Positions 44,052-51,617 of a DNA stretch of 64,000 nucleotides are shown piece after piece. Under the pieces are notes generated by a model. That model saw nothing but the letters and a program-made list of their open reading frames with translations, was not told the origin of the DNA and searched no databases. Numbering within the stretch: the first letter of the stretch is position 1; every line of letters begins with the position of its first letter. Position numbers and translations under genes: made by a program. This DNA is from Porphyrobacter sp. TH134 (GTDB lineage Bacteria; Pseudomonadota; Alphaproteobacteria; Sphingomonadales; Sphingomonadaceae): NCBI RefSeq assembly GCF_002855495.1, contig NZ_PKRO01000013.1, positions 1 to 64,000 on the forward strand, written 5' to 3'.

Positions 44052-45086
44052 TCAGTGCCGGACCAGCCCCAGCGCGCTGTAGACGGCGGCCAGTGTCGGA
44101 GCGCCGCGTTCCCGCGCCTTGGCCGCGCCGCGCGCGAGAATCGCGTCGAGCGCTTCGTGATCGTCCTTCAGCGCCACGAACTGGTCGCGGATCGGGCCGA
44201 GCTTGGCAACCAGCAGATCGGCCAATGCTGGCTTGAAGCTGCCGAACCCCTGTCCGCCATACTGCGCCAGCACCTCGGCCTGCGATTGCCCGGCCAGCGC
44301 AGCATAGATGCCGACGAGGTTTTTCGCCTCGGCCCGGTCGGCCAGCCCTGCTTCTTCCGAGGGCAGCGGTTCGGGATCGGTCTTTGCCTTCTTGATCTTC
44401 TGCGCCATCGTGTCGGCATCGTCCGACAGGTTGATGCGGCTCATGTCGCTGGGATCGGACTTGCTCATCTTCGCGCTGCCGTCACGCAGCGACATGATGC
44501 GGGCGGCTTCCTTGGGGATGATCGGATCGGGCAGGGTGAAGATCGGGGCGTCTGAGCCATCCGGATTCTTGGGCGCGAAATCATTGTTGAACTTCTGTGC
44601 GATGTCGCGCGCCAGTTCCAGATGCTGTTTCTGATCCTCGCCCACCGGCACGTGAGTTGCCTGATAGAGCAGCACGTCGGCGGCTTGCAGCACGGGATAG
44701 GTGAACAGCGCGACCGATTGGCCCTCGCGGTTCTTGCCCGCCTTGTCCTTCCACTGGGTCATGCGATTGAGCCAGCCCATGCGCGCGGTGCCGTTCAGCA
44801 GCCATTGCAGTTCGGGGTGCAGCGGTACCTGTGCCTGATTGAACAGGATCGCCTTGTCGGGGTCGAGTCCGCAGGCGACCAGCGTGGCCACCAGTTCCAG
44901 CGTCGAGGCGCGCAGCTCGGCCGGATCGTGGGGCATCGAGAGCGCATGGAGATCGGCGATGAAGATGAGGCACTCGCCGCCCTTGGCATGGGCATCGTCC
45001 TGCAAGGCCACATAATTGCGGATCGCGCCCAGGTAGTTGCCAAGGTGGGGCTTGCCGGTGGGCTGAATGCCGGAGACGACGCGCAT
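44052..45086 (-). CDS. trpS: Tryptophanyl-tRNA synthetase
   Basis: A 344-aa class Ic synthetase. The start MRVVSGIQPTGKPHLGNYLG contains the HIGH-like PHLGN signature. TYPVLQAADVLLYQATHVPVG holds the tryptophan pocket, and KMSKSDPSD is the second ATP motif. The C-terminus carries the anticodon-binding helices. ATG 45086 starts the family sequence; the frame is open upstream. It is 17 bp from murJ in the same direction. Confidence 0.97.
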   Translation of the reverse strand: MRVVSGIQPTGKPHLGNYLGAIRNYVALQDDAHAKGGECLIFIADLHALSMPHDPAELRASTLELVATLVACGLDPDKAILFNQAQVPLHPELQWLLNGTARMGWLNRMTQWKDKAGKNREGQSVALFTYPVLQAADVLLYQATHVPVGEDQKQHLELARDIAQKFNNDFAPKNPDGSDAPIFTLPDPIIPKEAARIMSLRDGSAKMSKSDPSDMSRINLSDDADTMAQKIKKAKTDPEPLPSEEAGLADRAEAKNLVGIYAALAGQSQAEVLAQYGGQGFGSFKPALADLLVAKLGPIRDQFVALKDDHEALDAILARGAAKARERGAPTLAAVYSALGLVRH

Positions 45087-45103
45087 GGAATGATCCTGAT
45101 TGG

Positions 45104-46669
45104 TTAGTTCTGACGGCGCATTAGGCGCTGCACGGTCGCCTTGTCGAGCACTCCCAGCAGCACGGTCGCCGCGCCGTAGGTGACAAGGCTGACCGCCATG
45201 ATCGCGCCAATCGCAGCGAGCCGCAAGCTGAACGGCCCGTCGAGCCACGGTGTCACCACCTGCATCAGCCCCACCAGCGCCGCGCCCATCAGCGCCGAAG
45301 CGAGCGCAATCCGCCCGATCCGGCCCAGCACGCGGGCGGGCAGGCGGAAAAACCCGCGCCGCGCCAGAATGCCGCCCAGCAGCGCAATATTGACCCACGC
45401 GCCCACCGCGCCTGCCAGCGCGAGGCCGACCACGCCGAGGATCGGCACCAGCGCGAAGTTCAAGGCCACCGTCACCACCAGTGATGCGCCTGCGGTATAG
45501 ACCGGCGTTTTGGTATCGGACCGCGCGAAGAAATTGGGGGTCAGCACCTTGACCAGCACATAGGCGGGCAGGCCCACCACCAAGGCCGATGTGACCATGC
45601 CGGTGATGCGTGCATCCTCGGCGGTGAAGGCTTGGCCCTGCATGAAGGCCTTCACAAAGGCGAACCCGGTGATGAACAGCGCCACCGCGCAGGGCAGGGT
45701 CAGCAGCATCGCAAGCTCGACCGCGTTGGCTTGCAGGCGCACCGCCTCCTCGTCCTCCGCCTTGGCGATATAGCGCGACAGGGCCGGCAGGATCGCCGTG
45801 CCCAGCGCGATGCCGATGATGCCGAGCGGCAGTTGGTTCCAGCGGTCGGCCATCGCCATGTATGTCAGGCTGCCGTCGGGCAGGGCGCGGAAGAAGGCGA
45901 GATCGATGAAGCGGCTGATCTGGTAAACGCCCGCCCCGAACACCGCCGGCACGATCAACACGCCCATTTCCCTAACGCGCTGCGTGACGCGCGGGGTGAG
46001 GCGCGGGATGCGGAAGCCCGCGCGGCGCATGAACCAGTGTAGCCACAGCAATTGCAGCAGCCCGCTGACCGATACCGCGATGGCAAGTCCCACGCCGGTT
46101 GCTGCCCGCGTCGCTTCGCCGGGGGCTTGCAAAGCGCCCCACACCAGCGCGGTCAGCAGACAGATATTGAGCAGGATCGGCGCGGCGGCCGCCGCCGCAA
46201 AGCGCGACAGCGAATTGAGGATCGCTGCCACCAGCGTCGCAAGGCTCATGAACATGAGGTACGGAAAGGCGATCCGGCCCATCGTGACCGCCAGGCCAAA
46301 CGTCGCGCCGTCGCCGCGCAGGTCTTCATTGGCAAAGGCCCACAAGACCCACGGCATCGCCACCATCATGACCGCGCCGAACACGACAAGGATCGGCAGC
46401 AACACGGCCAGAACCTCGCCTGCGAACCGCTTGGCCTCGCTTTCGTCCTCGGCCATGTGGCGGTTGAACAGCGGCACGAAGGCGCTGGCAAAGGCGCCTT
46501 CGGCAAACAGGCGGCGGAACAGGTTGGGCAGCTGGAACGCCAGCTGCCAGGCATCGGCCACGCCGCCCGCGCCGAGCACGCGGGCGAGCAGGATGTCGCG
46601 GGCAAAGCCGAACAGGCGGCTCACCAGCGTCAACCCGCCGATGGTGCCGACGTTTTTCAGCAGGCTCAT
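45104..46669 (-). CDS. murJ: Lipid II flippase MurJ
   Basis: A 521-aa protein with about 14 membrane helices that moves lipid II across the inner membrane for peptidoglycan synthesis. The N-terminus MSLLKNVGTIGGLTLVSRLFGFARDI and the following LARVLGAGGVADAWQLAFQLPNLFRRLFAEG are the strongest MurJ signatures. FFARSDTKTPV is seen in the second half. It lies between trpS and secB on one strand. Confidence 0.96.
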   Translation of the reverse strand: MSLLKNVGTIGGLTLVSRLFGFARDILLARVLGAGGVADAWQLAFQLPNLFRRLFAEGAFASAFVPLFNRHMAEDESEAKRFAGEVLAVLLPILVVFGAVMMVAMPWVLWAFANEDLRGDGATFGLAVTMGRIAFPYLMFMSLATLVAAILNSLSRFAAAAAAPILLNICLLTALVWGALQAPGEATRAATGVGLAIAVSVSGLLQLLWLHWFMRRAGFRIPRLTPRVTQRVREMGVLIVPAVFGAGVYQISRFIDLAFFRALPDGSLTYMAMADRWNQLPLGIIGIALGTAILPALSRYIAKAEDEEAVRLQANAVELAMLLTLPCAVALFITGFAFVKAFMQGQAFTAEDARITGMVTSALVVGLPAYVLVKVLTPNFFARSDTKTPVYTAGASLVVTVALNFALVPILGVVGLALAGAVGAWVNIALLGGILARRGFFRLPARVLGRIGRIALASALMGAALVGLMQVVTPWLDGPFSLRLAAIGAIMAVSLVTYGAATVLLGVLDKATVQRLMRRQN

Positions 46670-46697
46670 GGTCTGACGGCCCGTTACCGGCCTTGGA

Positions 46698-47243
46698 TCA
46701 GGCGTTGCCCGTGACTGGCGAAATCGGCTTGCCGCCGGCGGCTTCTTCCGCGCGGCGCGCGGCGAGCTGCTGGGCGTAGATCCCGTTGAAATCGACCGGA
46801 TCGACCATCAGCGGCGGGAACCCGGCATCGCGCACGGCATCGGCCACCACCCGGCGGGCAAAGGGGAACAGCAGGCGCGGCGCTTCGGCATAAAGGAAGG
46901 CGTGGGCCTGATCTTCCGGCACGTTGCGCATCCCGACGAGACCGCAATAGGCAAGGTCGACGATGTAGATCGTGCCGCGCTGCGACGAGGCGGTCAGGGT
47001 GAGCTTGAGCCTGACTTCGTGCACGTCGGGTGCGGTCACTTCAGCTGCGATGTTGAACTGGACATCGACCTGCGGCGGTTCGGGCCATTGGAAGGCGTCG
47101 GGCGCATTGGGGTTTTCGACCGACAGGTCTTTCACATACTGGGTGATGATCCCCACCGCCGGGAGCGTATCGGCCCCATTGGGCTGCGGTTCATTGCCGC
47201 CGGTCGCATCAAGATTGGTGAGGACGCCTTCTTCTTCGGCCAT
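46698..47243 (-). CDS. secB: Protein-export chaperone SecB
   Basis: A 181-aa tetrameric cytosolic chaperone that keeps preproteins unfolded for SecA. Signatures are YVKDLSVENPNAPDAF, VQFNIAAEVTAPDVHEVRLKLTLTA, YCGLVGMRNVPEDQAHAFLYAEAPRLLFPFARRVVADAVRDAGFPPLMVDPVDF. ATG 47243 is used; the open frame upstream is not family-like. It is divergent from timA, the normal alphaproteobacterial arrangement. Confidence 0.97.
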   Translation of the reverse strand: MAEEEGVLTNLDATGGNEPQPNGADTLPAVGIITQYVKDLSVENPNAPDAFQWPEPPQVDVQFNIAAEVTAPDVHEVRLKLTLTASSQRGTIYIVDLAYCGLVGMRNVPEDQAHAFLYAEAPRLLFPFARRVVADAVRDAGFPPLMVDPVDFNGIYAQQLAARRAEEAAGGKPISPVTGNA

Positions 47244-47522
47244 GCTGCAAGTATCTTTCAAACTAGGTAACAGATCATGCGTCCGGCGCACCAGAAGGGC
47301 GTCAGCGCTGCTTGATCGCGCGCCTAGCAGGGGCGCAGGCCTCTCGCAACTGCGCGCGCGCGGACTTGTCTGATCGCCTGCCCGACCGGGTTTCGACCCG
47401 CGCGGCAACCTATTGGGCGTTGGCGAATTGTAATCGATACCCATTTAAGGCAGGGTGGCGTCCTCGGGAGCTGCTGCCGCGTATCTATGCTCCTGCCCGT
47501 TACGAAGATCGGAAGTGTTGCT

Positions 47523-48173
47523 GTGCTCGAAATCGTTCTCCTTGCCATGGTGGCCGCGTTCCTCGGCCTGCGCCTGTACTCGGTGCTGGGTCGCCGGGCC
47601 GAGCATGAAGAAGAGCCGGCGGTGCAACGGTTTGAAGCCGACGACAAGCCGCAGCTGCGCCAGGCGCCCGTGGCGGCTGCCGCTGCGGCCCCGCGCGCGC
47701 CTGAGATTGAAGGCGTGATGCCGGCGGTGGAACGGGCCCTGCGCGACATCGCGGGCGCTGACAGCAAGTTCAATCTCGTCCAGTTCCTCGATGGTGCGCG
47801 CGGCGCATACCGGATGATCCTCGAAGCGTTCTGGCAGGGCGACAAGGAAACCCTGCGCGAGCTATGCGATGATGATGTTTACGCAGGCTTCGTTGCCGCG
47901 ATCGATGCGCGCGATGCCGCGGGCGAAACGGTCGACAACACGCTGATCCGGATCGAGGATATGCGGATCCATTCCGCCTCGCTTGACGGCAAGACCGCCC
48001 GGATCGCGCTGCTGTTCGTGGCCGATATCGCCGCTGTGACGCGCGACAAGGATGGCACCGTCATTGCCGGTTCGCTCGACGATGCGATCGAAAGCCGCGA
48101 TGTCTGGACGTTCTCGCGCAATGTCGCCGCGCGCGATCCCAACTGGCTGCTCGACGAAACCGACGAAGGCTGA
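47523..48173 (+). CDS. Tim44-domain protein (TimA-like adaptor)
   Basis: A 216-aa inner-membrane protein with an N-terminal anchor (VLEIVLLAMVAAFLGLRLYSVLG) followed by a Tim44-like domain. The domain shows FLDGARGAYRMILEAFWQGDKETLRELCDDDVYAGFVAAIDAR and DVWTFSRNVAARDPNWLLDET. In Caulobacter the TimA relative is inner-membrane-associated and linked to secB. GTG 47523 after GGAAG gives the usual start near the anchor; ATG 47487 is an alternative. It is followed by mltA. Confidence 0.87.
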   Translation: MLEIVLLAMVAAFLGLRLYSVLGRRAEHEEEPAVQRFEADDKPQLRQAPVAAAAAAPRAPEIEGVMPAVERALRDIAGADSKFNLVQFLDGARGAYRMILEAFWQGDKETLRELCDDDVYAGFVAAIDARDAAGETVDNTLIRIEDMRIHSASLDGKTARIALLFVADIAAVTRDKDGTVIAGSLDDAIESRDVWTFSRNVAARDPNWLLDETDEG

Positions 48174-48210
48174 TCGCCGGGCCGGGCAACCGCATGCCGA
48201 GGAGCTGACG

Positions 48211-49398
48211 ATGCGCGCGGTGCTTGTTCTGGCCACGATGCTGGCGCTTGGCGCGTGCGGCCGCGCGGTGCCGCCTCCGGCTGTGACGGCACCGGCGCCG
48301 GTCGCTTCGGCGGCGGCCAATGCGGTGCTGTCAGGGGTGGCGGCTGGGCCCGCCTTTGCCGCGCTGGGTGTGTCGCAGGCTGACGCCAGCGGGGCTTTGT
48401 CCAGCTTCATCGAATCCTGCCCGCGCCTGCTGTCGCGCGACGATGCCAGCGGATTGACCCGGCCGGACGACTGGCGCGGCGTGTGCGACGCGGCTCGCAC
48501 CACCGCCCCGGCCCGTGCGCGCGAGTTTTTCGCGCAGCAATTCACCCCCGTTCAGATCGGCGATGGCAAGGCCTTTGCCACCGGCTATTTCGAACCCGAG
48601 ATCGCCGGCAGCCGCACCCGCCGCCCCGGCTTTGAAGTGCCGGTTTATGCCATGCCGAGCGATCTTGTGCGCGGCTGGCCCGATGATGTTGCCCCATCCG
48701 AGCGCACCGGCCGCCCTCCGCTCGGTCGGTATGACGATCAGGGCCGCTTCGTGCTCTACCACGACCGCGCAGCGATCGAGGACGGGGCCCTGGCGGGCAG
48801 GGCGCAGGTCATCGCCTGGGCGGCCGATCCGGTGGAGTTCTTCTTCCTCCAGATCCAGGGCTCGGGCCGTTTGCGCACCCCTGAAGGCGAGGTGATCCGG
48901 ATCGGTTATGCCGGCCAGAACGGACGCGAATATGTTGGCATCGGCGGCGTGATGCGCGAGCGCGGATTGCTGGGCGAAGGGCCGGGCAAATATTCCGGCT
49001 CGATGCAGGGGATCATGGCCTATATCCGCGACAACCCGGCAGAGGGGCGCGAGTTGATGCGCCTCAACAAAAGCTGGATTTTCTTTACCGAGCTGAAGGG
49101 GGACGGGCCCTTGGGCGCGCTGGGCGTGCCGGTGCGGCGCGAAAGCTCGGTCGCGGCGGACCCGGCCTTTGTCCCGCTTGGCGCGCCGGTGTGGCTGGAT
49201 CTTGACCGGCGCGAGGCGGCGGGCCTGTGGGTGGCGCAGGACACCGGCGGCGCGATCAAGGGCGCCAACCGGTTCGATACCTTCTGGGGAGCAGGCGAAG
49301 ACGCGCGCCGGATTGCCGGCGGCATGAGCGGGCGCGGGCGCGCCTATGTGCTGATCCCCCGCGCCGCTGCCGCCCGGCTGGGCGCGAGGCCGCAGTGA
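48211..49398 (+). CDS. mltA: Membrane-bound lytic murein transglycosylase A
   Basis: A 395-aa lipoprotein (lipobox LGAC at about residue 16) that cleaves peptidoglycan glycan strands to 1,6-anhydro ends. The MltA domain has GKAFATGYFEPEIAGSRTRR and FLQIQGSGRLRTPEGEVIRIGYAGQNGREYVGIG. The 3D domain near the C-terminus has GLWVAQDTGGAIKGANRFDTFWGAG with the catalytic Asp. GAGGAG precedes ATG 48211. It overlaps the Smr gene by 4 bases. Confidence 0.93.
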   Translation: MRAVLVLATMLALGACGRAVPPPAVTAPAPVASAAANAVLSGVAAGPAFAALGVSQADASGALSSFIESCPRLLSRDDASGLTRPDDWRGVCDAARTTAPARAREFFAQQFTPVQIGDGKAFATGYFEPEIAGSRTRRPGFEVPVYAMPSDLVRGWPDDVAPSERTGRPPLGRYDDQGRFVLYHDRAAIEDGALAGRAQVIAWAADPVEFFFLQIQGSGRLRTPEGEVIRIGYAGQNGREYVGIGGVMRERGLLGEGPGKYSGSMQGIMAYIRDNPAEGRELMRLNKSWIFFTELKGDGPLGALGVPVRRESSVAADPAFVPLGAPVWLDLDRREAAGLWVAQDTGGAIKGANRFDTFWGAGEDARRIAGGMSGRGRAYVLIPRAAAARLGARPQ

Positions 49399-49970
49399 GA
49401 GCCCCGCGCGGGCTGAGCACCGGAGAGCAGGCGGCATGGGCGCATCTGGCGGCAAGCGTGAAGCCGCTGCCGGGCAAGCGCCGTCCCGAGGCTCCGGCGG
49501 CTCCCAAGACCCCTGCACCCGCGCCGCCCAAACCGGCCCCGCCTGCCAAGCTGCCCAAGCCGATGGCCAAACCGCGTCCACCCGCGATCCGGACGCCGCC
49601 GCCGCTGCCAGCGCCGCCCGTTGCTCCGGGCCTCGATTCGCATTGGGACCGGCGGATGAAGGCGGGGCGGCTGGAGCCTGACCTGACGCTCGACCTGCAC
49701 GGCCATACGCTTGATACCGCTTATGACCGGGTGATGACCGCGCTCGATCAGGCGCGGGCGATGCAGGCGCGGGTGGTGCTGGTGGTGGCCGGACGCGAAC
49801 GGCCGGTCGATCCGGCTGACCGCATGGCCAAGCGCGGGGCGATTCGCGCCAAGCTGCTGGATTGGCTGGCTGCCAGTCGCCATGCCGATGCGATCACCGC
49901 GGTGCGCCGCGCGCATATCCGCCACGGGGGCGAAGGCGCGCTGTACCTCATTCTCAAACGCCGGAACTGA
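49395..49970 (+). CDS. Smr/MutS2-domain protein
   Basis: A 191-aa protein with a Pro/Ala/Lys-rich N-terminal half and a C-terminal Smr domain: LDLHGHTLDTAYDRVMTALDQA (HGxT-like), VVLVVAGRERP and GEGALYLILKRR. Smr domains have DNA- or RNA-endonuclease activity; here the precise role is unknown. The GTG start overlaps the mltA stop (GTGA). Confidence 0.88.
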   Translation: MRAPRGLSTGEQAAWAHLAASVKPLPGKRRPEAPAAPKTPAPAPPKPAPPAKLPKPMAKPRPPAIRTPPPLPAPPVAPGLDSHWDRRMKAGRLEPDLTLDLHGHTLDTAYDRVMTALDQARAMQARVVLVVAGRERPVDPADRMAKRGAIRAKLLDWLAASRHADAITAVRRAHIRHGGEGALYLILKRRN

Positions 49971-49998
49971 TCGGCGCGGCGAATGCCGCGTTAGATGC

Positions 49999-50026
49999 AA
50001 AAAACCCCGCCCATCGCTGGGCGGGG
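49999..50026 (-). terminator. Strong intrinsic terminator pointing to the minus strand
   Basis: CCCCGCCCA-TCGC-TGGGCGGGG is a 9-bp stem with a 4-base loop; on the minus strand it is followed by TTTTTT. It starts 2 bases after the stop of the 30-aa minus-strand ORF at 50029-50121, and 28 bp after the plus-strand Smr gene, which it may also serve. Confidence 0.85.
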
Positions 50027-50028
50027 AG

Positions 50029-50121
50029 TCATTGGGGCAATGGCCTGGCAAACTGGAAACCGAACTTACGCCAGACCAATACATCGTCGCCGGGATCGGG
50101 ATACCTGGCGACCGCTGACAT
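50029..50121 (-). CDS. Candidate 30-aa small protein
   Basis: A 31-codon frame, MSAVARYPDPGDDVLVWRKF then GFQFARPLPQ, on the strand opposite to the flanking genes. An in-frame TAG lies immediately before the ATG, and the ribosome site is weak (GGG at -5). The strong point is that its stop is 2 bases from a complete intrinsic terminator with a U6 tail on the same strand. No such minus-strand gene lies nearby to explain that terminator. The peptide is rich in aromatic residues and Pro and has no signal peptide. Function is unknown. An untranslated RNA ending at the same terminator is the alternative. Confidence 0.4.
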   Translation of the reverse strand: MSAVARYPDPGDDVLVWRKFGFQFARPLPQ

Positions 50122-50447
50122 CTACCCGACCGATTCCCTGCACGCTCTAACCTGAGTTGTATCTGCGAGAATTGGAAGGTGTGCTAGTCTATGCGAGGGG
50201 CTAATTGCCGAGCGAATACAAGCAGGCAAGGTCAGACGAACGCCGCGCAGCCCTCGCGCGGTCAGAGCATTACCTTGGACATGATTGCGTGGGGCCGGGC
50301 CCCGCGCACTGATGGAACTTTTTCAGGCGTGCTGCTCTTTACTGGAAGATCCGAGGTTGACCCGGCGTGTGGTTTAACCTCCGATCGGGAAAAGTGCTGC
50401 CGTTGATTGAGAGTGCAATTTATGCAACGCTCCCGAGGAGTATGCTT
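50122..50447. promoter_or_regulatory. Intergenic region upstream of the Crp/Fnr gene
   Basis: About 325 bases with no plausible plus-strand gene. It must hold the promoter of the 30-aa minus-strand unit and that of the regulator. Composition is less GC-rich than the genes around it. The GAGGAG ribosome site at 50435-50440 decides the start of the regulator. No clear promoter hexamers, tmRNA or SRP RNA signature was found. Confidence 0.4.
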
Positions 50448-51194
50448 GTGACAAACGCCTTTTTGCTACGGTTGATGGAAGCTGGCGACCTGGGCGATCA
50501 GGAATTGAGCGCGCTGGACGACCTGTGCCGTTCGTCCCGGGATGTTGCGGCCAAGAAATATCTCTGGCGTGAAGGCGATGAAATGGCTGCCTTCCCGGTT
50601 ATTCTCAGCGGTTGGGCGGCGCGGTATCAGATCCTGCGCAATGGCGCGCGCCAGATCACGCGGCTGCTGCTGCCCGGCGACGCCTTCTATTTTGAAGGCT
50701 CGCCCGATGGCTTTGCGGTCGAGGAAGTCATCACGCTCAGCCCTTGCCGGATCGCCACCATCCAGCGCGGCGACATGCGGCGGCTGATCGAACGCTTTCC
50801 CGCCGTGGGCGAAGCGCTGCGCAATTATGGCTGCATGGAAAATGCCGTGCTGTCATCCTGGGTCGTCAATGTCGGGCGCCGCGATGCGCTTGAACGCATG
50901 GCGCACCTGATTTGCGAAACGCATTTTCGCTTGTCGCAGGTGGATCCGCAGCTGGGACAGCAAATGCCGTTTCCGCTGACGCAGGACGATCTTGCCGATG
51001 TGCTGGGGCTGACCCCGGTGCACATCAACCGCAAACTCCAGCAATTGCGGCAGGACGGGCTCATCGTGCTGCGTTCAAAGCAGCTCACCATCCATGATCT
51101 GCGCAGCCTGCAACAGATCGCCGGGTTTGACAGCGCGTATCTTGCGCCGCGCCGGCAGGTGCCGCGCCAGCGGCCTAACGCGGCGGCTGCCTGA
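50448..51194 (+). CDS. Crp/Fnr-family transcriptional regulator
   Basis: A 248-aa regulator. The cNMP-binding-like beta-roll (about residues 20-140) has YLWREGDEMAAFPVILSGWAARYQIL and RQITRLLLPGDAFYFEG. The C-terminal winged helix has LTQDDLADVLGLTPVHINRKLQQLRQDGLIVL, with the recognition helix TPVHINRKLQQLR. No Fnr-type N-terminal cysteine cluster is present. GTG 50448 is chosen because GAGGAG lies 7 bases upstream; ATG 50442 would be only 1 base from it. It opens a run of signalling genes. Confidence 0.88.
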   Translation: MTNAFLLRLMEAGDLGDQELSALDDLCRSSRDVAAKKYLWREGDEMAAFPVILSGWAARYQILRNGARQITRLLLPGDAFYFEGSPDGFAVEEVITLSPCRIATIQRGDMRRLIERFPAVGEALRNYGCMENAVLSSWVVNVGRRDALERMAHLICETHFRLSQVDPQLGQQMPFPLTQDDLADVLGLTPVHINRKLQQLRQDGLIVLRSKQLTIHDLRSLQQIAGFDSAYLAPRRQVPRQRPNAAAA

Positions 51195-51239
51195 ACCCGC
51201 GCGGCGAGACCGTCGGCCCCGCCCTCTGGCGGCGACCGC

Positions 51240-51617
51240 TCAGCCGGGCCGGCTGGCGATAATCTCCGCCAGCACGGCGCGCACCCGGGCGTGATCGGCC
51301 GGCTTGCTGATATAGGCGCGGCCGGCAAGATCATCGGGCAGCATGGCCGCATCATAGCCGGTCAGAAACGCAAACGGGATCGCATTGCACACCAGCAGGC
51401 GCGCGAAGTCGAAGGACACGCTGTCGCCCAGGTTGATATCGATCAGCACTGCATCAATCGGGCCCTTGGCCAGCAGACCGTCCAGACTGGGAATGGTCGC
51501 AGACACGGCCACCACCACAGCGCCAGCCTGTTCAAGCATAGCTTTGCAATCATGGGCCTGAAAGTAATCGTCTTCGAGAATGACGATCCGGCGGCCGCGC
51601 AGCGTTCGCCCGATCAT
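51240..51617 (-). CDS. Stand-alone response-regulator receiver
   Basis: A 125-aa receiver-only protein. The acidic pocket is ILEDDYF, the phospho-acceptor Asp is in VLIDINLGDSVSF (about residue 61), the Thr is in FLTGYD and the Lys in YISKPADH. There is no output domain. It overlaps the HWE kinase stop by 4 bases (ATGA), so the kinase most likely phosphorylates it. Single-domain regulators of this type connect with HWE kinases in sphingomonad stress signalling; here that is inference. Confidence 0.9.
   Translation of the reverse strand: MIGRTLRGRRIVILEDDYFQAHDCKAMLEQAGAVVVAVSATIPSLDGLLAKGPIDAVLIDINLGDSVSFDFARLLVCNAIPFAFLTGYDAAMLPDDLAGRAYISKPADHARVRAVLAEIIASRPG

Noticed and set aside
50027-50447. 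Possible tmRNA, SRP RNA or tRNA in the long spacer
   Set aside because: No CCA-ended acceptor stem, no GGAAGCAG-like SRP loop and no cloverleaf could be seen on either strand.
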